64,000 bases of DNA, taken from Thermococcus paralvinellae. GTDB taxonomy: Archaea; Methanobacteriota_B; Thermococci; Thermococcales; Thermococcaceae. Shown here in pieces: positions 14,409 to 23,887 of the stretch (position 1 is its first letter; each line of letters starts with the position of its first letter). The position numbers and the translations under genes were made by a program. The DNA is taken from positions 744,001 to 808,000 of the forward strand of contig NZ_CP006965.1 in NCBI RefSeq assembly GCF_000517445.1. The letters are read 5' to 3'. The notes beneath the pieces are model-generated. The model was not told the origin of the DNA. It searched no databases and saw only the letters and a list, made by a program, of their open reading frames with translations.

Positions 14409-16607
14409 ATGACAAGATATATGGTAACATCAGCTCTACCTTACGCTAATGGTCCCATCCATGCAGGACATTTAGCTGGAGCATATCTGCCAGCAGATAT
14501 TTTTGTCCGATATCTCAGACTAAAAGGAGAAGATGTCATCTATATCTGCGGAACTGATGAACATGGAACGCCGATAACATTTAGGGCATTAAAAGAAGGT
14601 AAAAGCGCAAGGGAGATTGTTGACTACTATTACGAACACATAAAGACCACTTTTGCAAGGGCTAAAATAAGCTTTGATTACTTCGGAAGAACGGAGTTGC
14701 CAGTTCACTACAAGGTCAGCCAAGACTTCTTCTTAAAAGCCCTCGAGAATGGACATCTTGTAAAGAAGGTAACAAAACAAGCCTATTGTGAGCATGATAA
14801 GAGGTTTCTTCCAGATAGGTATGTAATTGGAACTTGTCCCTATTGTGGGGCCGAAGAGCAGAGGGGAGATCAATGTGAAGTTTGCGGTAGACCACTAACA
14901 CCCGAAATTCTGATAAATCCAAGGTGCAACCTCTGTGGGAATCCCATAACCTTCAAAGATTCAGCCCATTATTATATCAAAATGCAGGACTTCCAGGAAA
15001 AGCTTAGAAAGTGGATTGAGGGTAACGAACACTGGAAGCCCAACGTTAGGAATACTGTTCTTGGGTGGATAAATGAGGGACTTGAAGAGAGGGCTATAAC
15101 CAGAGACCTGGACTGGGGAATTCCAGTGCCACTTGAGGATGAAGATATGAATGGCAAAGTCCTCTACGTTTGGTTTGAGGCTCCAATAGGGTACATATCG
15201 ATAACAATTGAGTACTTCAAGCGCATAGGTAAGGAGGAAGAATGGAAAAAATACTGGTTAGCAAATTATGACGGAGAAGAAACAAGAATAATCCATTTCA
15301 TCGGAAAGGACAACATACCATTCCATGCAATTTTCTGGCCGGCTTTCCTAATGAGTTATGGAAAGTTTAAAGACGAAAATGGAGAATTTGAGTGGCTACT
15401 GCCTTATGATATCCCGGCCAATGAATATCTCAACTTGGAGGGCAAGAAGTTCTCAACCAGCAGAAACTGGGCCATTTGGGTTCACGAATTCTTGGATGAA
15501 TTCCCCGCTGACTACCTCCGCTATTACTTGACGGCAATAATGCCAGAAACGAGGGATTCCGATTTTAACTTCAAGGATTTCAAGGCAAAGATAAACGAGG
15601 AGTTAGTTAACATCCTCGGGAACTTCGTTCACAGGGCTTTAACCTTTGTTAACAGATATTTCGATGGAAAAGTTCCTGAGAGAGGGGAGCTTGATGAATT
15701 GGATAGACAAGCGTTCGAGGAAATCGAAAAGACATTTAAGGAAGTCGGAGAGCTGATAGCGAAATACCGCTTCAAAGATGCACTGAAGAGAGTAATGGCA
15801 CTTGCTGCCTTTGGAAATCGCTACTTCGATTACCAGCAACCTTGGAAGACTGCAAAGACTGATAAACAGAGAACAGCGACAACAGTTAACGTTTCCCTCC
15901 AGATAGTCAAAGCCCTTGGAATACTCATTGAGCCGTTCCTCCCGGATGCGAGCGAAAAAATATGGCACCTCTTAAACCTTGAAGAGCTTAAAAAGTGGGA
16001 GTTCACTGAAATTCCGGCTGGACATAGAGTTAGAAAAGCTGAAATACTCTTTAGGAAGGTCACTGATGAAGATATCATATTTTTCATAGTCAAGCACATC
16101 GCCAGAGGAAATCCAGAGAGCGCAAAGCTTCTTCTTGAAAAATACTATAAGATGGACGAAGTCGTAAAGGTTACTCTTAAGAAGTTTGGCGAGAAAAGAA
16201 AGGAGGAAGCAATAGCAATACTTAGGAGCATCTACGGGGAAAAACTTGAGAAGAAGGAGAAGAAAAGGGAGGGCAAAAAGATGGAATATGTAAAGTTTGA
16301 TGACTTTGTAAAGCTCGACCTAAGAGTTGGAAAGATAATAAGCGTAGAGGATCATCCAAATGCTGATAAGCTCTATATCGTCAAAGTTGACCTCGGAAAT
16401 GAGGTTAGACAGCTTGTTGCGGGGCTTAAAAAGTACTACAGCAAAGAGGAGCTGCTCAACAAATATGTTGTTATTATAGCAAATCTTGAGCCAAAGAAGC
16501 TTCGTGGCATAGAAAGCCAGGGAATGCTTCTAGCTGCAGATGATGGTAAAAATGTTGCACTGCTAATGCCGGACAAAGAAGTAAAATTAGGGGCAAAAGT
16601 CCGTTAG
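14409..16607 (+). CDS. metG: Methionyl-tRNA synthetase with C-terminal tRNA-binding domain
   Basis: 732 residues. The class I signature is PYANGPIHAGHLAGAYL near residue 13, the KMSKS loop is KKFSTSRN, and the archaeal double zinc knuckle CPYCG...CEVCG / CNLCG is in the connective peptide. A charged linker (EKKEKKREGKKM) leads to an EMAP-II/Trbp111-like tRNA-binding domain (about residues 628-732, DLRVGKIISVEDHPNADKLY). Charges tRNA-Met in the cytoplasm. ATG 14409 has GAGGTGAT four bases before it; ATG 14406 is too close. A TATA-like CTTATAAAG lies about 30 bases upstream. Confidence 0.95.
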   Translation: MTRYMVTSALPYANGPIHAGHLAGAYLPADIFVRYLRLKGEDVIYICGTDEHGTPITFRALKEGKSAREIVDYYYEHIKTTFARAKISFDYFGRTELPVHYKVSQDFFLKALENGHLVKKVTKQAYCEHDKRFLPDRYVIGTCPYCGAEEQRGDQCEVCGRPLTPEILINPRCNLCGNPITFKDSAHYYIKMQDFQEKLRKWIEGNEHWKPNVRNTVLGWINEGLEERAITRDLDWGIPVPLEDEDMNGKVLYVWFEAPIGYISITIEYFKRIGKEEEWKKYWLANYDGEETRIIHFIGKDNIPFHAIFWPAFLMSYGKFKDENGEFEWLLPYDIPANEYLNLEGKKFSTSRNWAIWVHEFLDEFPADYLRYYLTAIMPETRDSDFNFKDFKAKINEELVNILGNFVHRALTFVNRYFDGKVPERGELDELDRQAFEEIEKTFKEVGELIAKYRFKDALKRVMALAAFGNRYFDYQQPWKTAKTDKQRTATTVNVSLQIVKALGILIEPFLPDASEKIWHLLNLEELKKWEFTEIPAGHRVRKAEILFRKVTDEDIIFFIVKHIARGNPESAKLLLEKYYKMDEVVKVTLKKFGEKRKEEAIAILRSIYGEKLEKKEKKREGKKMEYVKFDDFVKLDLRVGKIISVEDHPNADKLYIVKVDLGNEVRQLVAGLKKYYSKEELLNKYVVIIANLEPKKLRGIESQGMLLAADDGKNVALLMPDKEVKLGAKVR

Positions 16608-17437
16608 AGTGTTAGTTCTATCCAGTTTTCTTTTCTTCCTTTGATTATTTTAACCAATCCTTGCTTTTCAAGGCGTTTAAACATCCTCCACGCTGTAGTT
16701 TTTGGAAGCCCTAAAGCATTTCTAACCTCGGCTTGACTTGCTCTTCCACCTTTTTCGAGAATGTACAGCAAAGCTTCTCTCTCTTCGTCATTTAAGTCGA
16801 ATTTCTCCATCTTCTTTAAAAATGCCTCCTTGTTAACTTTAATGTCTTTTGAGACTTTTTTGCTAGAGATCCGCTTTATCCCAATAAATACTGCACTGAT
16901 GGTTAAAACTCCTGCAAGGAAATAGTATACTACATTTTGAAAATTCCTCTCCGCATTGTATTCTAAAGTGTACGATATACTTTGATTTCCTGGAGGCATG
17001 GAAATAACATTTGAGCTTATCGAGAGTGGGATATCACTTAAATCAACAACTATCGAATTTTCTGGAAGCACAACTTTAAAAGAGTAAGGAGAAGAAACGT
17101 TTAGAGTCCAAACAAGTCCATGCTTGGAAGTTAAATCAGGAGTGTAATATGAGACCTTTATAAGCTGAGCATTGTTAACATAAATTATCACACTATTCCC
17201 AGAAACTTCAAAATTAAGAGGTTTTCCGTTTTCATCTTCCACAATTAGGTTTTCATAATTTTCACCTAAAAGAGGAACACTTATTTGAACAACATAGTCA
17301 CTAGGAATAATTTGGTAATAAACCTTGACGTATCCATCCCTACAAATAGTGAGCTCTAAATCAGAAACAGTAAATTCAGCACTAACCAATGGAATCACAA
17401 GCAGAGCTATCCCAATCAGGATCATGATTTTTCTCAT
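16604..17437 (-). CDS. Membrane-anchored winged-helix transcription regulator
   Basis: 277 residues in three parts: a signal peptide (MRKIMILIGIALLVIPLVSA), an extracytoplasmic beta-rich domain to about residue 170, one membrane helix (VVYYFLAGVLTISAVFIGI), and a cytoplasmic C-terminal HTH (REALLYILEKGGRASQAEVRNALG, recognition helix LPKTTAWRMFKRLEKQGLV). This layout is known from archaeal one-component sensors. It probably passes an outside signal directly to DNA. It lies 27 bases after the secreted coiled-coil protein on the same strand, so an operon is likely. It overlaps the end of metG by four bases. Confidence 0.75.
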   Translation of the reverse strand: MRKIMILIGIALLVIPLVSAEFTVSDLELTICRDGYVKVYYQIIPSDYVVQISVPLLGENYENLIVEDENGKPLNFEVSGNSVIIYVNNAQLIKVSYYTPDLTSKHGLVWTLNVSSPYSFKVVLPENSIVVDLSDIPLSISSNVISMPPGNQSISYTLEYNAERNFQNVVYYFLAGVLTISAVFIGIKRISSKKVSKDIKVNKEAFLKKMEKFDLNDEEREALLYILEKGGRASQAEVRNALGLPKTTAWRMFKRLEKQGLVKIIKGRKENWIELTL

Positions 17438-17464
17438 TTAATCACCTCTCCAAAAATTAAAAAA

Positions 17465-18658
17465 TCAGGAATGGAGGAGGATAAACTGCTCAACATTGTA
17501 GAGCAGTCTCAGTGCAATGCCAAAGTGCTCCCTTGCAAGGGCAAGTTTCCTCTCTTTGAGCAGCCTCAATCCCATTTGTAACTCCTGTGCGGCAGTTCTA
17601 AGCTCGATCTCAGCTCTTCTTGTATCAACTCCCCTATTTTTAAGCTCCCGTAATGCTCTAGAGTCTTTTCTAATTCTGTCCTGCATCTCTTTGAGGAATA
17701 CTTTCACATCTCTCTTTATCTTCTCTTCAGCAAATCTTTCGTGGATCTTATTGAGAGCCCTAAAAAATGCATCAATTTTTGGTTTGTTTTCGATTATAAC
17801 TGTTAAAGCGTCTTTCCATTTTTCCTGCTCTGCCAAGCTTTTAACTTCTTCATAAATGGATTTTATTTCTTCAAGCTTAGCCTCTGCTTCAGAGGTATCT
17901 ATTCCTCTCGCTTTTGCTTCTTGTATTGCTCTCTCAGCAAAGGTTATGCCCCTATCTGTTCTAACTAAAAACTCTTTTACAATCTTGTCAGCGTTTGCAT
18001 AAGCCAGTTCTTTTCTGACCTTCCTTAATTCTTCATCGAGCTGTGCCTTCTTTTCCCTTGCTACTCGGAGATCTTCTCTTGCTTTCTCAAAATCTTTTGC
18101 CCTGATATCGTCTAACACGACTTTGTATGCTTGCTTTGTTTCATTATAGAGCCTTGTCAAGTTATTGACGTCAATTCCCTCTTTTTCAGCTAGGTGGATT
18201 GTCTTCTCAACGAACCTGAAGTATTGAATTGTTCTCTCTATTTCTGCTCTTATCCATTCTCTTGCATTCTCAAATTTTTCTTTTCCTTCTTTTAACTCCC
18301 TTAAAACAATCTTGTAATGGTGCATGGCCGTTAATGCATCGAGTATTGAGTTGTAATAATCGCCGTTGTTGAACTCTTCAAGTGCTTTTTCCTTGAACTC
18401 CTCTGCTTTCTCATAATGCACCAATATTGTTGAATTCTCAGGAAGCTTATCTCTAATGGGCTCAATTCTCGTTTTAGTAAATTCACTCAATCTCATAAGT
18501 TGGTTAATGAGCTGTTCTGCAATTATCTGCTCCCTTGTTGCGTTATCAAAGGTTAGCTGCTGAACCTCTGTTGTATTGCTGGCCTTATCCTGGGCCATGC
18601 TAAATGGCATCAAACTTCCAAGAAGCAACACTACTAGCGCCAAGGCACTCCATCTCAT
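17465..18658 (-). CDS. Secreted coiled-coil protein (397 aa)
   Basis: The signal peptide is clear: MRWSALALVVLLLGSLMPF followed by SMAQ and a hydrophilic start. The rest is nearly all charged alpha helix with repeated motifs of the form R-G-I/V-D-T-x-x-A-E (RGIDTSEAEAKL, RGVDTRRAEIEL) and repeating K/E-rich heptads, so long antiparallel helical bundles are expected outside the cell. The C-terminus (LALAREHFGIALRLLYN) is helical. ATG 18658 follows GGTGAT. Function unknown; pairing with the membrane HTH protein downstream suggests it is sensed by, or regulates, that protein (inference). The 18659-18864 stretch upstream is AT-rich with no gene. Confidence 0.7.
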   Translation of the reverse strand: MRWSALALVVLLLGSLMPFSMAQDKASNTTEVQQLTFDNATREQIIAEQLINQLMRLSEFTKTRIEPIRDKLPENSTILVHYEKAEEFKEKALEEFNNGDYYNSILDALTAMHHYKIVLRELKEGKEKFENAREWIRAEIERTIQYFRFVEKTIHLAEKEGIDVNNLTRLYNETKQAYKVVLDDIRAKDFEKAREDLRVAREKKAQLDEELRKVRKELAYANADKIVKEFLVRTDRGITFAERAIQEAKARGIDTSEAEAKLEEIKSIYEEVKSLAEQEKWKDALTVIIENKPKIDAFFRALNKIHERFAEEKIKRDVKVFLKEMQDRIRKDSRALRELKNRGVDTRRAEIELRTAAQELQMGLRLLKERKLALAREHFGIALRLLYNVEQFILLHS

Positions 18659-18864
18659 GGACATCACCAGTTATGAATGTGAGTTCAACTTATTTTAGGA
18701 ACCCGATGAAAAGAACGTTTCGGAACGTTCCACTTATTAATTTGGATTTGCTTTTTGAGTATTTAACTTTTTTGAGCAAGAAAATTCCAAGATTTTGAAT
18801 TTGAAACGATAAGAAAAAGAATAAATACCTCAAACTCAAATCTGGCATCTAGTTTAACAAAAAG

Positions 18865-20127
18865 TTAAGAAAGAGCGGAGGAATTATCAACAGGCATCAC
18901 CAGAGCAAAGCCCAAGCTCAAGAATGCCATAGCAAATCCTGGCGAAAGCACCCACCACCAATAGCCACCATATAATGCTCCCTGTTGTAGAGCTTCAACA
19001 ACGAATGAGCCCCAGTTTACGCCGGGTATTAATCCAAAGAAACCGAATATTGAAATCAGGGCAACAATTCTTGGCATTAAAAATGTAAAGTATCTGATGC
19101 TGTGTTCTAAAACTACAGGTAAAATGTGCTTTTTGATAATATGAAACCCAGAAGCTCCCAGAGAGATGCTGACAGTAATGTGCTCCCTCGACTTTTCTTG
19201 GATTGTCATTATCCTAATAGTCTTGGCAAATTTGCCCACCAGCAATATTGAGACCAAAAGCATGAACTTTACGGGATTAACTTCAACATGAGCCCCAATA
19301 CCTTGCCTTGACATTACCCATGTGAGAACAACGAGGATGGGCAAAATTGGAAGAGCTGTAAGGACTTCTAAGAAAAATGTGACTATGGATGAGAGCAAGT
19401 TTTCAAAATAGCCAGAAACCAAGCCAAGTAGAAGGCCTAAAGCAATTATCATAACCGTTGTAAAGATTGCCAAATAAAGTGTGTTGACCATGCTCTTAAC
19501 AAACCCCGCCCATATATCTCTACCATAGCTGTCGGTTCCAAGTAGTCCATAACTTGTCCCATAAACGATGATTTCCGGTGGAGCTGAGCAGTTGCATAGG
19601 ATTCTAAAAATATAGGTTCCTTTTAGTGTGCTGAACTGAGAATTTGTGGAGAAGAGAAGTTCTGTAGGTGTTCTCGTGCTCAAATCTGAATCCATTAGGT
19701 TAAACTTTTTTCTTAAAGCTCTAAAAATTGAGAGAGTGGTCTTATCGTTTGTGTTTAAAGTAATATTTTGAAAAAGCATTCCATCATAAACATTAACTAA
19801 AATCTCATCGGGTCTCTTTACATCAACAACATAAAGGGCTGGGTGGTATATAATAATCGCAATGTCGTTGGGTTTTTCATCATATTCATGCTCATAAGTG
19901 TAGATATACTCTCTGTATCCTTGGGAAGACCAGTTTAGCTCGGAGAACAGCTTGATTGTTGATGTTCCCCCTAACCAAATGGGCTTTGCTCTCTTTGGAT
20001 AATTCGTCCAGTATATGCCATTTTCCCAATTGTCAAGTTTCTCCTTTGAAACTGAGAGATAGCTAGCAATGACAAAAATTGTGAAGAGCGCTAAGATTAC
20101 TGCACCGACTTTTTGTCTTCTCATCAT
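18865..20127 (-). CDS. ABC transporter permease, DppC/OppC type with large external insertion
   Basis: 420 residues. After TM1 (residues about 8-24) there is an extracytoplasmic stretch of about 170 residues before the hallmark YGLLGTDSYGRDIW (about 194-206); in usual DppC proteins that gap is far shorter. Five further TMs follow, with the EAA loop SISLGASGFHIIKKHILP that docks on the ATPase. ATG 20127 follows GGGTGAG and lies two bases after the DppB stop. Substrate could be peptides or oligosaccharides. No ATPase or binding protein gene is next to it. Confidence 0.82.
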   Translation of the reverse strand: MMRRQKVGAVILALFTIFVIASYLSVSKEKLDNWENGIYWTNYPKRAKPIWLGGTSTIKLFSELNWSSQGYREYIYTYEHEYDEKPNDIAIIIYHPALYVVDVKRPDEILVNVYDGMLFQNITLNTNDKTTLSIFRALRKKFNLMDSDLSTRTPTELLFSTNSQFSTLKGTYIFRILCNCSAPPEIIVYGTSYGLLGTDSYGRDIWAGFVKSMVNTLYLAIFTTVMIIALGLLLGLVSGYFENLLSSIVTFFLEVLTALPILPILVVLTWVMSRQGIGAHVEVNPVKFMLLVSILLVGKFAKTIRIMTIQEKSREHITVSISLGASGFHIIKKHILPVVLEHSIRYFTFLMPRIVALISIFGFFGLIPGVNWGSFVVEALQQGALYGGYWWWVLSPGFAMAFLSLGFALVMPVDNSSALS

Positions 20128-20128
20128 T

Positions 20129-21184
20129 TCAGCTCACCCTTGGGTCTATAATGCCCTTAACAAATTCGAGGATTAAAGAGACAGCAAAGGATATTGTAGC
20201 AATTATTAGAGTTGTAGCAAAGAAAAGGTAGAAATTAAAGCTTATGGTAACGCCCACAACAGGTACTATCTCTCTCACAAATGAGTTCTTGAGAATCAAA
20301 CCGAGACCCATTAATCCGAAAAGATAGTCTATGACAAGATAGTCTGTGAACATTTCCATGAACTTTTGGGCTGTGAAACTGCTCAACACGATTCCAATGT
20401 TTCTCAGAATGTGTTTTCTATAGATGACCTTTTCTGGAATACCTTTTGCTCTTTCCGTTTGTATATAGGGCTGATACATCTCTTTCTGTGTTTCTCTAGC
20501 AACTATACTCATAAACTCCCAAATAAATACCAGAAATAAAGTCATTATAGGAAGGACAAGATGCTTTATCAAATCAATAACATATGCAACACCATATAGA
20601 GGTTTTGGCGTGAAAAGACCGCCTGTAGGGAGGACACTCAGCTTAACAGCAAAGATGACTATCAGCAGAACACCAATCCACCAAGAAGGCAAACCATTGA
20701 AGAACCTCGTTATGCCTTCCACAATCTCTAACACTTTTGGATGATTTGCAAGCTTCATTCCAAAGAGAACTCCAAAGACCACAATTAACGCCATAGAGCT
20801 CAGCATTACAGTTAGAGTTACGAGGGTTGCACGAGAAAGACTTAATTCTCTTTCCTTCCTTTTATCAATTTGTGTTTTTAAAGGCTCTCCTTTATTTAAG
20901 AGGAGCTGAACCCCCATAATGAACGGATTCTTTGACAGACCGTACTTCTCAAGGAGGAAATGCTCGTAAACATACTCCCAAGGTTCAACACCTTCTTTTG
21001 CTGCCTCTCTTTTTATCTGCTCATAAAGAGCCGGATTTTTCATTCCAATGCCATATTCGGCTAAATCCTTAGCTTTCTCTTTTAGAAGGTGATTAGCAGT
21101 AACTCCTGCAGTTAAAATCAAAATCAACATGACAGTAATGTATATCGTAATAATTCTTCCCAATGCTCTCTTTGCAATCCTCAT
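20129..21184 (-). CDS. ABC transporter permease, DppB/OppB type
   Basis: 351 residues. N-terminal TM1, then a roughly 90-residue external stretch (to about residue 115), then five TMs with the family motif FNGLPSWWIGVLLI and VLPTGGLFTP. The EAA loop reads TERAKGIPEKVIYRKHILRN. It forms the heterodimeric channel with the DppC-type protein encoded next. The promoter lies at 21251-21278. Membrane protein; the partner ATPases must be encoded elsewhere. Confidence 0.85.
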   Translation of the reverse strand: MRIAKRALGRIITIYITVMLILILTAGVTANHLLKEKAKDLAEYGIGMKNPALYEQIKREAAKEGVEPWEYVYEHFLLEKYGLSKNPFIMGVQLLLNKGEPLKTQIDKRKERELSLSRATLVTLTVMLSSMALIVVFGVLFGMKLANHPKVLEIVEGITRFFNGLPSWWIGVLLIVIFAVKLSVLPTGGLFTPKPLYGVAYVIDLIKHLVLPIMTLFLVFIWEFMSIVARETQKEMYQPYIQTERAKGIPEKVIYRKHILRNIGIVLSSFTAQKFMEMFTDYLVIDYLFGLMGLGLILKNSFVREIVPVVGVTISFNFYLFFATTLIIATISFAVSLILEFVKGIIDPRVS

Positions 21185-21250
21185 GGAGCACCTTTATCAA
21201 TTTCTCTTGTCAAAGTTATAAAATTTTCTGATAAAGATAAGAAAATAACA

Positions 21251-21278
21251 ATAACATTTTGTTATAATCTATATAAAA
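21251..21278 (-). promoter_or_regulatory. TATA box and palindromic operator before the dppBC-type operon
   Basis: Read on the minus strand, TTTTTATATAG (21278-21268) is a TATA box. ATAACA-TTT-TGTTAT, a perfect 6-bp-arm palindrome, sits at 21251-21265 between it and the expected start near 21245. A bound regulator would occlude initiation. The regulator is unknown. Confidence 0.55.
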
Positions 21279-21310
21279 ACAAAACAAAGTAGCGTTCAAA
21301 AAGTTAGATA

Positions 21311-22066
21311 TCAAGGTATGACAAAGCCAAAACCCCTCAAAATCATCCTAATTGCGATTATGATAAGTATCAGTGAAAAACTCCTCTTAAGATGCTCCGG
21401 ATGTGTATTATGCGCAATTTTAGCTCCTAAAAAGCCCCCCAATATTAGTCCCGGGGCTAGTAATATGGCTTTGTCAAAATGAACTTGTCCAAGCGTATAA
21501 TGTCCAATTACACCAGCTAGAGCTGTGAAGAATAGAGCAACGCTTGAAGTACCGATAGCATAGTGAATCGGAAGTCCTAACGAATAAAAAAGCGGAACGT
21601 TTAAAATTCCACCACTTATTCCTAAAAGTCCAGAAGAAAAACCGGAGATAATTCCTATCATTGGAACCTTCTTGTAGTCAACTTTAACCTTCTTTTTTGT
21701 TGAGACTATTTCAGGCTCTTTAATCAGCTTGTATGCAACGTATATCAAAGCAAAACCAAATATCGCACTTAATTGCCTTGTATTTAGGAATGCAGTTATG
21801 TAGGCACCAAACAATGCGGATGGGATTGAAAATACTTCTTTTAATATCACAACTTTAAAAATAACATTCTCTCGTTTCAAGTGCCCATAAGCAGATGCGA
21901 AGGAACTCATAGATATACATGCTAGACTCGTTCCAATCGCATCATGGATGGGCAAACCCATGAGAGTTAGAACAGGGACTATCAAAAAACCTCCGCCAAC
22001 TCCGAATAGACCAGCAAGCAAACCTATGAAAAGGCCAATGAAAATGTTGAGGATATACTGAAGCAT
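21311..22066 (-). CDS. TauE/SafE-family anion permease (copy 2)
   Basis: 251 residues with about eight TMs in two similar halves. Each half begins with the family pattern: GLLAGLFGVGGGFLIVPVL and GFSSGLLGISGGILNVPL; SLACISMSSFASAYGHL and GTSSVALFFTALAGVIGHY follow. Known members move sulfite, sulfoacetate, taurine or related anions. Start ATG 22066 has little ribosome site, perhaps read through from the paralogue 32 bases upstream. Clearly a tandem duplicate of that gene. Confidence 0.82.
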   Translation of the reverse strand: MLQYILNIFIGLFIGLLAGLFGVGGGFLIVPVLTLMGLPIHDAIGTSLACISMSSFASAYGHLKRENVIFKVVILKEVFSIPSALFGAYITAFLNTRQLSAIFGFALIYVAYKLIKEPEIVSTKKKVKVDYKKVPMIGIISGFSSGLLGISGGILNVPLFYSLGLPIHYAIGTSSVALFFTALAGVIGHYTLGQVHFDKAILLAPGLILGGFLGAKIAHNTHPEHLKRSFSLILIIIAIRMILRGFGFVIP

Positions 22067-22097
22067 GAAAAAGAGTAAAAAAGAACAATTTTAAAGA

Positions 22098-22862
22098 TTA
22101 CGGAACCGCGATTCCTAACCCTTTTAAAATCATTCTTAAGGCTAATAACGCTAAAACTACTGCAAATGCTTTTTTCAAGTTTGAAGCCTTAGTTCTCTTT
22201 GCTATTTTAGCTCCAAGCTGTGCCCCAATTATCAAGCCAGGAACCAAAAGGACAAGCCACTGAATTTCAACGTTTCCCATCATGTAATGCTTGATTGCCC
22301 CACTTGTAGCGGTGAAAACTATTGCAAAGCTTGAAGTTGCAACAGCATAGTGAATTGGCATTCCAAGCCAAACAAGGAATGGAACATTTACTATTCCTCC
22401 TCCAACCCCTAACAGTCCAGATGCTATTCCAGCGAAAAATCCACCAACTGGAACAAGCTTATAATTTATTTTAACATCCTCTAGCTTAACTTCACTTGGC
22501 TCTGCTGTCTTCTTGCGGTAAATCCTAATTGCAACGAGTATTAACGTAGCACCAAAGATCACCTTAAGCTGTGCTGGATTCAGCAGAGAGGTCATCCAAG
22601 CTCCAATGTATGCTCCGATTATTGCAGTGCTTGCCAATAGGAGTCCAGCTTTGTAATGAACTCTTTTCTGCCTTGAATATGCTAAAGCAGAACTGAGTGA
22701 AGTAAACACAACAGCTGCTGATGATGTCCCTACAGCGTGGTGAATTTCAACTCCCAAGAGGTTGAGTGTAGGAACTATCAAAAATCCCCCACCCAATCCG
22801 AAAAGAGCAGCTAAGATTCCTATGAAAACACCAACTGCGAAATAGCTGATATATTTGAGCAA
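22098..22862 (-). CDS. TauE/SafE-family anion permease (copy 1)
   Basis: 254 residues, about eight TMs, with GILAALFGLGGGFLIVPTL and GIASGLLGVGGGIVNVPFL as the paired half motifs. It begins at TTG 22862, supported by GGAGGTGATTAA directly before it. The two copies in a row may form a heterodimer or transport different sulfur anions (inference). It lies close downstream of the M42 peptidase gene on the same strand. Confidence 0.82.
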   Translation of the reverse strand: MLKYISYFAVGVFIGILAALFGLGGGFLIVPTLNLLGVEIHHAVGTSSAAVVFTSLSSALAYSRQKRVHYKAGLLLASTAIIGAYIGAWMTSLLNPAQLKVIFGATLILVAIRIYRKKTAEPSEVKLEDVKINYKLVPVGGFFAGIASGLLGVGGGIVNVPFLVWLGMPIHYAVATSSFAIVFTATSGAIKHYMMGNVEIQWLVLLVPGLIIGAQLGAKIAKRTKASNLKKAFAVVLALLALRMILKGLGIAVP

Positions 22863-22876
22863 TTAATCACCTCCAT

Positions 22877-23878
22877 TTAAAGCTCAAACACTATTGCCTC
22901 AATCAGCTTTATCAAGGCATCCAAATCATCCAAGTGAAGCATCTCTGCTTCGCTGTGCAGATATTTAATCGGCACGCTTAAGGCGAGGACTTCGCTCTTA
23001 TGCTGGAATACAGACGCATCAGTCCCTCCACCGGTGACACCTATCTGAAGAGGTATCCCATTCCTGTCAGCTATTTCAACAACTCTCTTTGCGAGTTTTC
23101 TTGTGTAAACTGCTGAGTTGTCCACAGCCCTAATCACAGCACCTTTGCCTAACCGGACATCACCTGTTAAGAAAGAGCAGCACGCGAAAGAGTCAATAGC
23201 GAAAGCAAAGTCTGGGCTGTAATGTTCCACCAAAGACTTAGCGCCCTTAAGCCCTATCTCTTCCTGCACAGTGAAGGCGAAAATGAACTTTCCATTCAAG
23301 TCATGATCAACTAAATCTTTGATAGCCTCAAACAGTGCAACAACGCCAAAGCGGTCATCAAGAGAGCGAGTTGAAACATAACGTTTGTTTAAAACCGCAA
23401 AGTGCTTTTTGAATACAACATAGTCTAAAGGCTTAACCCCCATTTCAAGGGCTTCCTCTTTTGATTCTGCACCAATATCGATTTCCAATGCATGCCAAGG
23501 AATCGTGTCAAACCTCCTCTCGAGGTTAAGATGAACTGGTGTGACCCCTATAACCCCATCGAGCTTTCCATTCTCTGTTATCACATCCACATGTCTACCA
23601 ATCAATAGTCTGTCATCAATGCCGCCGATTTTCCTGAACTTCAGCTTTCCATCATTTGTTATTCCTGTAATCAAAAGCCCAATTTCGTCCATATGTGCCA
23701 TGAAAATTGCTCTCTCTTCTCCTTCTCCGAGCTCAACTATTAGGTTCCCTATTCTGTCAACTTTATAATCCGCGAAAGGCTCAATCCATTCAATCAGCTT
23801 TTCTCTAACTTTTTCCTCATATCCAGAAATTCCCGGAATTTGGGTTATTTCCCTAAGTTCTCTAATGAGATGCTCCAT
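22877..23878 (-). CDS. M42-family aminopeptidase (TET/deblocking type)
   Basis: 333 residues. Co-catalytic metal and catalytic residues are visible: AHMDEIGLL (His and Asp), TRSLDDRFGVV (bridging Asp), FTVQEEIGLKGAK (Glu pair), FAIDSF (Asp) and the last His in PIKYLHSEAEM. VTGGGTDASVF matches the family. Known: archaeal M42 peptidases form tetrahedral dodecamers that trim peptides from the proteasome. ATG 23878 is preceded by GAGGTGAT. Cytoplasmic. It follows the hydroxyacid dehydrogenase by nine bases, so they may be co-transcribed. Confidence 0.88.
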   Translation of the reverse strand: MEHLIRELREITQIPGISGYEEKVREKLIEWIEPFADYKVDRIGNLIVELGEGEERAIFMAHMDEIGLLITGITNDGKLKFRKIGGIDDRLLIGRHVDVITENGKLDGVIGVTPVHLNLERRFDTIPWHALEIDIGAESKEEALEMGVKPLDYVVFKKHFAVLNKRYVSTRSLDDRFGVVALFEAIKDLVDHDLNGKFIFAFTVQEEIGLKGAKSLVEHYSPDFAFAIDSFACCSFLTGDVRLGKGAVIRAVDNSAVYTRKLAKRVVEIADRNGIPLQIGVTGGGTDASVFQHKSEVLALSVPIKYLHSEAEMLHLDDLDALIKLIEAIVFEL

Positions 23879-23887
23879 GATATCACC

